DNA of 38,465 nt from a virus. The notes under the pieces were generated by a model. That model ran no database searches, was not told where the DNA came from, and saw nothing but the letters and a program-made list of their open reading frames with translations. A program made the position numbers and the translations under genes. The stretch lies in the IMG/VR virus record IMGVR_UViG_3300017770_000043, positions 1-38,465 of that record; one strand, given 5' to 3'. Positions 32,173 through 38,465 of the stretch are shown here, piece by piece; the stretch's first letter is position 1; the number at the start of each line of letters is the position of its first letter.

Positions 32173-32351
32173 CGGTGACTCCCATACTTCTCGTCTTGAC
32201 CTAGCATCTCAAAGTTAGCTTCTGACTGTGTCATATGCTCGTCTTGTAGTTTAGTAACAACCCAGTCAGCAATATACATTGCCTCTTCGATTGTGTATTC
32301 CAAGCCTGATATGTTGAAGCCTCGTTCTGTTCTCTCTATTTCTAGTGGCAT
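32169..32351 (-). CDS. Hypothetical 60-residue protein, first gene of the replication unit
   Basis: ATG preceded by AAAGGAGGGCAT, the best ribosome site in the leftward region, and by a candidate promoter at 32378-32406. Acidic small protein with Y-T-I-E-E-A-M-Y-I-A-D-W-V-V helix. No family recognised; first-gene position suggests early high expression. Confidence 0.65.
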   Translation of the reverse strand: MPLEIERTERGFNISGLEYTIEEAMYIADWVVTKLQDEHMTQSEANFEMLGQDEKYGSHR

Positions 32352-32377
32352 ATGCCCTCCTTTACTGTTAGATATAG

Positions 32378-32406
32378 ATAGTAGCTGTCAAACTATTGTG
32401 TGTAAA
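32378..32406 (-). promoter_or_regulatory. Candidate promoter of the leftward replication unit
   Basis: On the minus strand TTTACA (32406-32401), a 17-base spacer and TACTAT (32383-32378), about 27 bases before the first gene. A TTGACA also lies within the spacer but has no matching -10. Confidence 0.5.
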
Positions 32407-32597
32407 TAGCAAATGTGATCTAAATTTTGCCTTTCTTGGCCACTTTTAAAACCATATTTTGATACGCATAAAACCAAAACAACTCGCTAACCGGGTGCGA
32501 AAAAATTTCTTAATTTATAATTAAATATATTATAAGACTTTAATCCTGGGCCAACCGGGCGACTGCCGTGATCTGTTTCCAGGAGAAATCCTGAACC
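32407..32597. other. A+T-rich non-coding stretch between the two leftward units
   Basis: No convincing gene. 32499-32543 is almost pure A/T, and related ACCGGG words occur at 32491-32496 and 32564-32569. A helically unstable stretch beside a replication operon could be an origin, but I find no clear iterated initiator sites. Confidence 0.35.
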
Positions 32598-32632
32598 AAA
32601 AAAAATCCCCACCCTCCGAAGAGGGCAGAGAT
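32598..32632 (-). terminator. Intrinsic terminator of the proximal leftward unit
   Basis: Minus strand: a 12-bp stem (32632-32621 with 32616-32605, including G-T pairs) capped by a TTCG tetraloop, with CCCTC-TTCG-GAGGG at its core, followed by eight T. It lies shortly after the stop at 32653. Confidence 0.85.
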
Positions 32633-32652
32633 CGTATGCTCTGGATGGTCTG

Positions 32653-32814
32653 CTAATCCTTCCTGTAGTCCGTCCGCATATAGCGAGCGTGTAAGAGCGG
32701 ATATTTGGACGATAGCATCTCCACCATCCTCCAATCTGATTCGCTTACCTTGCGTATCGTCCTACGCACAAATCCGCACTGCTCAAGATTATCTCTGTAG
32801 ATGTTGTAGGTCAT
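32653..32814 (-). CDS. Hypothetical 53-residue basic protein
   Basis: ATG at 32814 overlaps the upstream stop (ATGA). The product begins M-T-Y-N-I-Y-R-D-N-L and is Arg-rich (V-R-R-T-I-R-K-V, A-R-Y-M-R-T-D-Y-R-K-D). It is preferred over the 64-residue ORF at 32540-32734 in another frame because of the coupling and because that ORF runs through the terminator. Last gene of its unit. Confidence 0.6.
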   Translation of the reverse strand: MTYNIYRDNLEQCGFVRRTIRKVSESDWRMVEMLSSKYPLLHARYMRTDYRKD

Positions 32815-33095
32815 ACTCTCGCTTCCTCTGCTTGTTGTAGATCACGATAACCTGTTCGGCAGAATAGCACCTTCTCAAGATTCTCTAGCGTGTCGCCAAA
32901 TATCTTCACGACCAACTTCAACTCTTCTGTCGTGGCGATCTCATGGTTGACCATGTAATCCCAGAGCTGTTCCATCTCATACTCCTCATCATACACTTCG
33001 CACCACTCTTTGCATTCACCGCAGATATACATACTGCCCCTATCATGCGCTACAGCTCCGCAGCATTGACTAACAACGTCATTCGTCCACTTCAT
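32811..33095 (-). CDS. Small zinc-ribbon-type protein
   Basis: 94 residues. C-C-G-A near residues 11-14 and C-G-E-C-K-E-W-C near 25-32 give a likely zinc site. The C-terminal half (T-L-E-N-L-E-K-V-L-F-C-R-T-G-Y-R-D-L-Q-Q) resembles a short helical motif seen in phage small proteins, of unknown role. ATGA coupling on both sides. Confidence 0.6.
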   Translation of the reverse strand: MKWTNDVVSQCCGAVAHDRGSMYICGECKEWCEVYDEEYEMEQLWDYMVNHEIATTEELKLVVKIFGDTLENLEKVLFCRTGYRDLQQAEEARV

Positions 33096-33256
33096 AATTC
33101 CACCTCCATGTATTCAAAGAGCAGTTCATTCAACCGCTCCTTCATATGATTAATAATCCCAACGGACTGATCTGGATATTTGCTGATCATCTCCATTGAT
33201 CTGCTTATCACATCCATCACTGCGATGGTGTAATTCTTTTTTTGTTTGCTGTCCAT
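33092..33256 (-). CDS. Hypothetical 54-residue helical protein
   Basis: Start at 33256 chosen from AAGGAG 6 bases upstream; a longer frame to 33406 would lie inside the preceding gene. The peptide is helical (M-D-V-I-S-R-S-M-E-M-I-S, M-K-E-R-L-N-E-L-L-F-E-Y-M-E) and ends in an ATGA overlap. Confidence 0.55.
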   Translation of the reverse strand: MDSKQKKNYTIAVMDVISRSMEMISKYPDQSVGIINHMKERLNELLFEYMEVEL

Positions 33257-33266
33257 ACTCATCTCC

Positions 33267-33623
33267 TTAATGCCACATTCTATCATACATCTCTTGAGTC
33301 TCACTGCGGTCATGCAATGGTATCGCACCATAGAATCGATGACCGAGTATATGCTCAACGGCTTCACTGAACCGACTGTCGTGAGTGGATATGTAGCACC
33401 CACCACTCATCCATCCGATATGACCCTCTGGTGGTTTTTCAATCGGTCTGGCGATGCATGAGCCGAGATTGCCCTTCACAAGCTCAATATCCTTACCGAT
33501 CTCTAGTCTCTGACAATATGACGATAGACCGCCATTACTTGAATTGCCTAGACTGCAATCGTACACCCAAACGAGCATACCTTGTACCGCTTCTAACGGT
33601 GATTTATCCTTATAGTATTTCAT
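33267..33623 (-). CDS. Hypothetical 118-residue protein
   Basis: ATGA overlap with the upstream gene. Soluble protein with V-W-V-Y-D-C-S-L-G-N, a Gly-rich G-W-M-S-G-G-C-Y segment and S-R-F-S-E-A-V-E-H-I-L-G-H-R-F-Y-G-A-I-P near the end. No catalytic signature seen. Possibly an early host-takeover protein, judged only by its place in the small-gene cluster. Confidence 0.55.
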   Translation of the reverse strand: MKYYKDKSPLEAVQGMLVWVYDCSLGNSSNGGLSSYCQRLEIGKDIELVKGNLGSCIARPIEKPPEGHIGWMSGGCYISTHDSRFSEAVEHILGHRFYGAIPLHDRSETQEMYDRMWH

Positions 33624-33835
33624 TTCACCTCCTCAAACTTGATGCTGTTTAACTCCTCACCAAGATCATCATCGGTGAGCTTCTCTTTGATCAACGATTC
33701 AACGTATGTCTCAACGTCATACTCAAGCGTGTTAAGTGTCACATCGATTGTGATCGTGTATCGTGTGAAATCGTCCTCAGAATATGAACCATACTCTGGT
33801 GGATCGATTGGTGGCTGCGGATTGTTATTATACAT
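33620..33835 (-). CDS. Hypothetical 71-residue acidic protein
   Basis: Start at 33835 (M-Y-N-N-N-P-Q-P-P-I) with GGAG 8 bases upstream, overlapping the previous stop by 8 bases; the frame is open further to 33898. Pro-rich N-terminus, then T-I-T-I-D-V-T-L-N-T-L-E-Y and an acidic C-terminus. No family recognised. Confidence 0.5.
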   Translation of the reverse strand: MYNNNPQPPIDPPEYGSYSEDDFTRYTITIDVTLNTLEYDVETYVESLIKEKLTDDDLGEELNSIKFEEVK

Positions 33836-34091
33836 GGAATGCTCCTTCATAATCCTCGTTGAGGTATTCTTTGATCTCACCGATGTCCGACCATTCAAAG
33901 AACCAGGTATGCTCTACACGATTACCATTCTCATCGTGGTCTACTTTGCCAAGATAGTCTGCTGTTACCATCTTTGGATTGCCATCTACTATCTGAGCGT
34001 ATGCTCGTGGCAATGCTCCATCTGCAATCGCTTGTTTTACATCATCTAACGTGCAGCCGTAGTATGTTTTCTCTGATAATATTCTTTCCAT
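33828..34091 (-). CDS. Hypothetical 87-residue protein
   Basis: Start at 34091 follows AAGGAGCACAAA; the frame continues to 34136 without a ribosome site. Contains L-D-D-V-K-Q-A-I-A-D-G-A-L-P-R and E-H-T-W-F-F-E-W-S-D-I-G-E-I-K-E-Y, an acidic, probably folded small protein of unknown function. Confidence 0.55.
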   Translation of the reverse strand: MERILSEKTYYGCTLDDVKQAIADGALPRAYAQIVDGNPKMVTADYLGKVDHDENGNRVEHTWFFEWSDIGEIKEYLNEDYEGAFHV

Positions 34092-34181
34092 TTTGTGCTC
34101 CTTGTTTGTGTTTATTTTTCTATTAATAAAAATCATGTGGTTAACCTAAAGCACCACTAGGTTTGTATCGCACAGGTAGGT

Positions 34182-34397
34182 TTATTTTTCTAATTCTGAA
34201 ATCAGTCTCTCTAAATAACCTAAATCTCTAACGGCGTTATGTAATAGCTTTGGTTCATTTACAGGATTAGCGATAGTGGCAGTAGAATAGGCTTCATATA
34301 ATTTTCTGATCTCTACCCGAATTTCTTCTTGGCAAATTTTGATCTCTGCCTGCTTCTCTTCATCACTCATTAGGCAAATTGAGATTCCGTTTATCAT
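34182..34397 (-). CDS. Hypothetical 71-residue helical protein, first gene of the proximal leftward unit
   Basis: A helical protein (S-D-E-E-K-Q-A-E-I-K-I..., D-L-G-Y-L-E-R-L-I-S-E-L-E-K). The start is uncertain: ATG at 34397 has AGAGAG upstream, ATG at 34415 (77 residues) has none. Lies next to a candidate promoter. No family recognised. Confidence 0.5.
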   Translation of the reverse strand: MINGISICLMSDEEKQAEIKICQEEIRVEIRKLYEAYSTATIANPVNEPKLLHNAVRDLGYLERLISELEK

Positions 34398-34450
34398 GTT
34401 GTGTCTCTCTTTCATTTAGCAGTAAACACCATGTCTACTGAACAACCTAA

Positions 34451-34479
34451 ATAGTACCAGAATACATAGAGCGATACAA
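34451..34479 (-). promoter_or_regulatory. Candidate promoter of the proximal leftward unit
   Basis: Minus strand TTGTAT (34479-34474), a 17-base spacer and TACTAT (34456-34451). The -10 is the same as that of the other leftward promoter candidate. Confidence 0.45.
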
Positions 34480-34513
34480 AGCACCAAATGAACAAAAAAA
34501 ATATAGGGGAGTT

Positions 34514-34726
34514 ATGACTTTCCGCAGAGGATTGAGAGAGACTCTATGCGTGAGCGCGCGTAGTAGAAGTGTGCCAAGCCCTGAATCTTTATGCGAAATA
34601 TACTTGACGGACTGCTGCGAATACTATCTTGATCATGCGTACATTATTGTTCCAGGCAGAAATTATGTTCTTGCAAAAACTAACAAAGGCCCAGGGCTTC
34701 TTTTAAAGGGTAGGGTCGGTTTTTAA
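34514..34726 (+). CDS. Doubtful ORF in the divergent control region
   Basis: An open frame of 70 codons; GGGGAG lies only 2 bases before the ATG. The first half is Arg/Ser-rich and unlike neighbouring proteins; the second half (D-H-A-Y-I-I-V-P-G-R-N-Y-V-L-A-K) looks more protein-like. It may be a degraded or chance ORF in the gap between divergent transcripts. The following 34727-34780 is A/T-rich with a TAGGGTC / GACCCTA inverted repeat. Confidence 0.25.
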   Translation: MTFRRGLRETLCVSARSRSVPSPESLCEIYLTDCCEYYLDHAYIIVPGRNYVLAKTNKGPGLLLKGRVGF

Positions 34727-34780
34727 AAAATCCATTAAAAAATCGTTTAGACCCTATCAAAACTTTTTAAAAATTTGCAC

Positions 34781-34808
34781 TTGACAATAGCCCTATTAAC
34801 AATATTGT
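34781..34808 (+). promoter_or_regulatory. Sigma70-type promoter of the terminase/head transcript
   Basis: TTGACA (34781-34786), a 16-base spacer and TATTGT (34803-34808), immediately before the first rightward small gene at 34817. If transcription starts about 7 bases after the -10, the leader is almost absent. Confidence 0.6.
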
Positions 34809-34816
34809 AAGAAATT

Positions 34817-34984
34817 ATGATACCTAACCTTACTAATTTATCCTATTTTGAGTGTTATAACTGTCAAAATTTTTTTTATGTATATGAGTTACCAAATGAT
34901 ATTAATGATCCTAAATATTGTGCCTATTGTGGCATAGAATTCAATGAAACGATTGATATAAGCGATGAAGCAGAAGACTTGTGA
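34817..34984 (+). CDS. Zinc-ribbon micro-protein, 55 residues
   Basis: First ATG after the promoter. C-Y-N-C at 13-16 and C-A-Y-C at 35-38 make a classic four-Cys zinc ribbon, with an acidic C-terminal tail. No strong ribosome site. Zinc ribbons of this size often bind DNA, RNA or the transcription machinery; the specific role is unknown. Confidence 0.6.
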   Translation: MIPNLTNLSYFECYNCQNFFYVYELPNDINDPKYCAYCGIEFNETIDISDEAEDL

Positions 34985-35108
34985 TAGATGTTGCTGTGTA
35001 GACAGCGTAGATAACCCAATATTAGAGTTGCTCGATGAGAGTGATAATGTTGAGGAGTGGGTATGCATGATGTGTTATGCGGAGGAGATTGACGATGCCG
35101 ATGGGTAA
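34965..35108 (+). CDS. Second zinc-ribbon micro-protein, 47 residues
   Basis: Overlaps the previous gene by 20 bases in another frame. C-D-R-C-C-C at 6-11 and C-M-M-C at 34-37 form another four-Cys ribbon; the rest is acidic (I-L-E-L-L-D-E-S-D-N-V-E-E-W). Its 3' end contains the ribosome site of the next gene and overlaps it by 14 bases. Confidence 0.55.
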   Translation: MKQKTCDRCCCVDSVDNPILELLDESDNVEEWVCMMCYAEEIDDADG

Positions 35109-35259
35109 TGTGCCACATAGATATACGCAGGAGGCTCAGGACGAGCGTGACTGGAAGAAGGGTAAGACCAGAGATGGTGAGAACTTTAACTACACTAAAT
35201 ACGACAAGAAGGCTTACCAGGCCAACTATGACGAGATAGATTGGGGTAAAAAAGGCTAA
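35095..35259 (+). CDS. Conserved small phage protein, 54 residues
   Basis: ATG at 35095 with GGAGGAG 8 bases upstream; the in-frame ATG at 35077 is less well placed. Sequence G-N-V-P-H-R-Y-T-Q-E-A-Q-D-E-R-D-W-K-K-G-K is one I have seen in small proteins of marine phages near terminase. Very hydrophilic, many Tyr/Lys/Asp. Function unknown. Confidence 0.6.
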   Translation: MPMGNVPHRYTQEAQDERDWKKGKTRDGENFNYTKYDKKAYQANYDEIDWGKKG

Positions 35260-35610
35260 ATGACAGCTCAACAGATATTTGACGACATGAAAGCCTCTGA
35301 TAATAAAAAATTGTGGGCTTACGCCCAAGAGTTAGCAGAGTTTAAGCGCAAAGAGGAGAAGTCGTCTAAGATTAAGAGTTCTTTAGATGGCGTTGATTTT
35401 ACCGATACCGAGAGTATGCGGCAGATTGTTTTCGAGCATTTGTTAGCAGAAAGTGGCAGGGGTAACGCACAGGCTTCTGACAAGCTAGGTAAGTATCTAG
35501 GCTTGGAGCAGGAGAAACAGAAGATAATTATACAGGTGATTGACTTTGCAAACGCATACATCGAAGAAAATATTGCTCCCGCAACTGAAGCCAAGGTTCT
35601 ATCAGACTAA
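35260..35610 (+). CDS. Probable terminase small subunit
   Basis: 116 residues starting directly after the previous stop and overlapping the large terminase gene by about 70 bases. Helical, with a charged middle and a C-terminal part G-R-G-N-A-Q-A-S-D-K-L-G-K-Y-L-G-L (about 67-83), the sort of sequence found in small subunits that bind DNA and present it to the large subunit. The identification is mainly positional. Confidence 0.6.
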   Translation: MTAQQIFDDMKASDNKKLWAYAQELAEFKRKEEKSSKIKSSLDGVDFTDTESMRQIVFEHLLAESGRGNAQASDKLGKYLGLEQEKQKIIIQVIDFANAYIEENIAPATEAKVLSD

Positions 35611-36937
35611 CTGTTGGAAGGCTTTAGACCAAGGGGCTAGAAACTTGCTTATTAGCTGGCCTAGACGGCATGGTAAGGATGTAACAACAGCTAGTATCTT
35701 GTCTAAACGAGCTATACAGCGTGTTGGTTCTTACTATTATTTGTTCCCTACACGGAAGTGGGCAGAACGTGCAATCTGGAATAACATCGTAACCATAGGA
35801 GACAAGTCCGGGCATCTACTAGACTTGATATTCCCACCTGAAATTGTTGCATATAAGAACAACACTGACATGAAACTAGGTCTAATTAACGGCTCGGTGA
35901 TTAACTTTAGCGGTACAGACAACCTGGATTTCGTAGGGCAGGGGGGTTATGGGTATGCATTATCTGAGTTCTCGTTGCACAAAGAAGAGGTAACTGGCTT
36001 TCTTGCTCCTATCTTGGACGAAGGTAACTCGTTTATTCTTATGAATGGAACGATGCGTGGTAAAAGCAATCAGCTTTACAAGATGTATGAAGCTAACAAG
36101 AACGACCCTGATTGGTTTACAGAGTGGCTTACACCGCAAGAAACCAAGAGATACTGTTGGGTTGGGGACGAAATGAACCTAAACCCAGAGCTACAAAATA
36201 AAATTGATCCCTTGACAGGGATAACATACATGAATGTGCAGCACCGAGTTGACTCTAAGATGATTTCGTACTCACTAGCTAGGCAGGAGTATCTAAACGA
36301 GGCTGTAGCAGATGTAGCTAACTCTGTGTATGGGTATGAGATGGTCAAGCTAGAGGCTAATAGTAGAGTAGGTGACATCGACCCTGCTAATATGCCTGTA
36401 TACACTTTTTGGGACTTAGGTATGGACGACCCTACGGCTATTGTTTTTGCAAAGATAGAACACAACCAGGCTACTATCATTGATTATTACGAAAACACTG
36501 GACATGACATAAAACATTACATAGATGTAATAAACGAGAAAGGATATACCTATGCCGGACACTACATGCCCCATGACGCTAAAAAAAGAAACAACACTAC
36601 CGGCCACAACATTCTGGACTTTTGCCGTACTGAGTTTGGCTTTGAGGTACGTCCGATTCCCAAAACGAATTCAGTCCGTGATGACATCGAAATTGTCAGA
36701 CGTAACCTACCTGATATACGAATCAATGGACGATGTGTTAGATTACTTGAATGCCTCAAGAACTACCAATGGAATCCCAATACTGGAAAAATCTTGCACA
36801 ACGAATACTCACACGGAGCAGACGCAGCCAGAATGATGTTTATGGCTATGCATAACGGAATGGTGCAAGAATATTTAATTAAAAGCAATCGCCCACCTAG
36901 ACAAGAATACTACGAAGATTTGGATTTTATTGTATGA
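35540..36937 (+). CDS. terL: Terminase large subunit
   Basis: 465 residues with TTG start at 35540 (weak CAGG upstream); a later TTG is possible. The ATP-driven packaging motor: Walker A-like S-W-P-R-R-H-G-K-D at 39-47, Walker B region Y-A-L-S-E-F at 139-144, coupling motif N-G-T near 169-171, and an RNase H-type nuclease with D292 (F-W-D-L-G-M-D-D-P), D346 (M-P-H-D-A-K-K-R) and D428 (H-G-A-D-A-A-R). All catalytic acids are present. Followed by an ATGA overlap. Confidence 0.93.
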   Translation: MTLQTHTSKKILLPQLKPRFYQTNCWKALDQGARNLLISWPRRHGKDVTTASILSKRAIQRVGSYYYLFPTRKWAERAIWNNIVTIGDKSGHLLDLIFPPEIVAYKNNTDMKLGLINGSVINFSGTDNLDFVGQGGYGYALSEFSLHKEEVTGFLAPILDEGNSFILMNGTMRGKSNQLYKMYEANKNDPDWFTEWLTPQETKRYCWVGDEMNLNPELQNKIDPLTGITYMNVQHRVDSKMISYSLARQEYLNEAVADVANSVYGYEMVKLEANSRVGDIDPANMPVYTFWDLGMDDPTAIVFAKIEHNQATIIDYYENTGHDIKHYIDVINEKGYTYAGHYMPHDAKKRNNTTGHNILDFCRTEFGFEVRPIPKTNSVRDDIEIVRRNLPDIRINGRCVRLLECLKNYQWNPNTGKILHNEYSHGADAARMMFMAMHNGMVQEYLIKSNRPPRQEYYEDLDFIV

Positions 36938-37251
36938 GACCATATGATCGAGCTAAGTTGTTATACGATGACCCTAAAGACTTTTATACAGTAGTAGATT
37001 ATTGTGGAACTTATGGGGTAATTATTTCAAATGAAGATGTGTTTGCTTGTGTATATAAGATACATTCTGACTATATACTTAAAAAGTCTTACAATAATCT
37101 TGACAAACCTAATACATGGTTCATATATTTGCTCGCAGGTAACCCTAAATCTTTATTTAGTTTAGTAGAACCTGCAGAATTTATTTGTTTTGAACGATTT
37201 GATAAAAATTACAGATTAATAGAATTTAATAAAATTAAAAGACGTTATTAG
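36934..37251 (+). CDS. Hypothetical protein between terminase and portal
   Basis: 105 residues, ATGA overlap with terL. Tyr/Phe/Asp-rich, with Y-T-V-V-D-Y-C-G-T-Y-G-V-I-I-S-N-E-D near the start and F-I-C-F-E-R-F-D-K-N-Y-R near the end; reads like a small GNAT-like or mixed alpha/beta domain, but I see no diagnostic motif. Position suggests a packaging or head-maturation accessory. Confidence 0.6.
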   Translation: MRPYDRAKLLYDDPKDFYTVVDYCGTYGVIISNEDVFACVYKIHSDYILKKSYNNLDKPNTWFIYLLAGNPKSLFSLVEPAEFICFERFDKNYRLIEFNKIKRRY

Positions 37252-37259
37252 GAGATATA

Positions 37260-37445
37260 ATGGGATCACCACCAAAGCCGCCGCCACCACCTCCACCACC
37301 ACCGCCACCTGCGCCACCTGTTGAGCGTAGAGATGTTTCTGCTCAAGTAGACATAGCTAAAAAACAAACTCAACAGCGAAGGGGCTATCAATCTACAATA
37401 CTTACATCACGACTTGGTGGTACAGGAAAAGATACTTTAGGCTAA
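37260..37445 (+). CDS. Proline-rich conserved small protein before portal
   Basis: 61 residues. A run of 11 prolines (residues 8-18) after a short start, then a conserved-looking tail with Q-Q-R-R-G-Y-Q-S-T-I-L-T-S-R-L-G-G-T-G. The R-R-G-x-x-S-T-I-L-T motif is common in short podovirus proteins encoded next to portal. GGAG precedes the ATG; the stop overlaps the portal start (TAATG). Function unknown, perhaps a small virion component. Confidence 0.65.
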   Translation: MGSPPKPPPPPPPPPPPAPPVERRDVSAQVDIAKKQTQQRRGYQSTILTSRLGGTGKDTLG

Positions 37446-38465
37446 TGGACGCTAAATTTATAATTAAAAAGTACGATGCTATGAATGCTAACGTTCATGG
37501 CAATTGGATGAATCTATGGCAGGAGTGCGCTGATTGGTGTTATCAGACTAATGACAACATCAACCGCATTCGTATCGGTGGGCAAGAAAAGCCACCACAG
37601 CGTTTAATTGATACTTGTATTGAAGCAAACTACAACTTTGCAGCCGGGTTCTTTTCTCATATGTTCCCACCAAACACAGTGTGGGCTAAATATCGTCACC
37701 CTAGTCCTATAATGATGGCTAACGAAAATGTAGCTAATTACTTTGAGGAAGTAAGTCGAATCATACACCAGGTTTTAATTGGCTCTAACTTCTCTCAAGA
37801 ATCGTTTCAAGCACTACTATCACTCGGCTGCTTTGGAACTAACTGCTTATCACTAGAAGAAGATGATAAGAATATTATTCGTTTTAAGAATGTTGTTGTT
37901 TCAAATATTCGTATCGAAGAAAACCATTTGGGAGAAGTAGATACTGTAGCTCGTGAATACAAGTTAACTTTACGACAAGCTGTTCAGAAGTTTGGCTTAG
38001 AAGCATTAAAAGAGGCAGAGTTTCAAAACATAGAAGGGTTAATGCAAAGCAACCCTGATAAAAAATACACATTTATTCAGTGCGTACAACCTCGACAAGA
38101 CTACAACCCTAAAGGCAAAAAGGCTACAGACCTACCATTTGCATCTTACCATGTATGCCGTGACACAGGAACTATGGTAAAAGAAAGTGGTTTTGATTTT
38201 AATCCGTATAAAGTATCACGCTTTATGGTGGGCAACGAAGAAGTATATGGTCGTTCGCCTATGAGTATGGTTTTAGGCACAGCTAGGCGTACCAATGTAA
38301 TATATCGTTCAATGGTCGCATCTGCCGAACAACACGCTAACCCTCAGTGGTTGATTCCAGATGACGACAGCGTTTCTGGTATGTCTAGCCGTGCCGGTTC
38401 TTTTATTCGTTGGAGAGCTACTAACCCTAATGGCAAACCAGAACGTCTTGCTCCTAATGGTGATC
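37445..38465 (+). CDS. Portal protein (head-tail connector), N-terminal part, cut by the right window edge
   Basis: 340 codons running off the end. D-A-K-F-I-I-K-K-Y-D-A-M, then W-x-x-x-W-Q-E-C-A-D-W, P-P-Q-R-L-I-D-T at about 50-57 and F-S-H-M-F-P-P-N-T-V-W at about 70-80 match the T7-type connector family. Near the end Y-G-R-S-P-M-S-M-V-L-G and N-P-Q-W-L-I-P-D-D are the usual core motifs. Joined to the C-terminal part at 1-720 it would give about 548 residues, normal for the family. Confidence 0.92.
   Translation, partial: MDAKFIIKKYDAMNANVHGNWMNLWQECADWCYQTNDNINRIRIGGQEKPPQRLIDTCIEANYNFAAGFFSHMFPPNTVWAKYRHPSPIMMANENVANYFEEVSRIIHQVLIGSNFSQESFQALLSLGCFGTNCLSLEEDDKNIIRFKNVVVSNIRIEENHLGEVDTVAREYKLTLRQAVQKFGLEALKEAEFQNIEGLMQSNPDKKYTFIQCVQPRQDYNPKGKKATDLPFASYHVCRDTGTMVKESGFDFNPYKVSRFMVGNEEVYGRSPMSMVLGTARRTNVIYRSMVASAEQHANPQWLIPDDDSVSGMSSRAGSFIRWRATNPNGKPERLAPNGD
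38369..38465 (+). repeat. Right copy of the diverged terminal overlap (pairs with 1-97)
   Basis: In-frame with the portal gene; 83 of 97 bases match the left end, mostly differing at synonymous positions. Confidence 0.9.

Noticed and set aside
32540-32734. 64-codon leftward ORF
   Set aside because: It runs through a clear intrinsic terminator and overlaps the better-supported 53-residue gene at 32653-32814, which has an ATGA coupling.
34924-35328. 134-codon leftward ORF
   Set aside because: Lies opposite the zinc-ribbon and conserved small genes that have good starts; Leu/Ser/His-rich shadow composition.
36205-36240. TTGACA within the terminase gene
   Set aside because: No acceptable -10 at the right distance and it lies in conserved coding sequence.
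1-38465. tRNA genes, CRISPR arrays, insertion sequences, integrase
   Set aside because: No cloverleaf, regularly spaced repeats, transposase or recombinase signatures were seen on either strand by eye.

Overview
The window is almost certainly one near-complete genome of a tailed, short-tailed (podovirus-like) double-stranded DNA phage, opened inside its portal gene. Genes are tightly packed, with stop/start overlaps such as ATGA and TAATG almost everywhere. Base composition is A+T-rich. The virion order is that of T7-type podoviruses: terminase, portal, scaffold, capsid, tail tubular proteins A and B, then three internal/ejection proteins. No RNA polymerase, DNA polymerase, integrase, tRNA or CRISPR array is visible. 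The phage therefore probably uses the host RNA polymerase (several TTGACA-type promoters are present) and the host replicase, which it would recruit with its own DnaB-like helicase and an O-like initiator.

Layout. (1) 34.8-38.5 kb continuing at 1-9.8 kb, rightward: two small zinc-ribbon proteins, a conserved small protein, small and large terminase, a proline-rich protein, portal (N-terminal part at the right end, C-terminal part at the left end), a Bbp19-like protein, T4-type lysozyme, two small basic proteins, scaffold, a promoter with a structured leader, capsid, a decoration-like protein, a terminator, tail tubular proteins A and B and a gp14-like protein. (2) 9.8-20.6 kb: a gp15-like protein and a giant 3038-residue protein. 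The giant protein is a polyvalent protein with an HExxH metallopeptidase segment and a complete cytosine-C5 methyltransferase domain. (3) 20.6-25.3 kb: promoter, fibre-like proteins, a Rossmann methyltransferase, a coiled-coil protein, a PEP-CTERM-type secreted protein and membrane/holin-like proteins. (4) 25.3-25.73 kb: a 54-residue ORF, then a self-contained unit of promoter, glutamine riboswitch, 20-residue YRG peptide and terminator. (5) 25.73-34.4 kb, leftward: two transcription units, each with a candidate promoter and terminator. The distal unit carries the replication genes: HIRAN-like protein, O-like initiator, DnaB-like helicase, a second C5 methyltransferase with a dual-coding 3' half, an SSB-like protein, a NinG/HNH-like nuclease, membrane micropeptides and a metallophosphoesterase. 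The proximal unit carries small hypothetical proteins.

Host. The glutamine riboswitch plus YRG peptide is a cyanobacterial and marine-metagenome signature, which suggests an aquatic, possibly cyanobacterial host. The PEP-CTERM tail points to a Gram-negative-type host with exosortase, which only some cyanobacteria have and which is common in Verrucomicrobia and Proteobacteria. I cannot decide between these from sequence alone.

Most notable: the riboswitch-peptide unit, the C5 methyltransferase fused into a virion-type giant protein, the second C5 methyltransferase whose 3' half reads as family-like protein in two frames, the PEP-CTERM protein on a phage, the structured capsid leader, and the diverged overlap of the two window ends.
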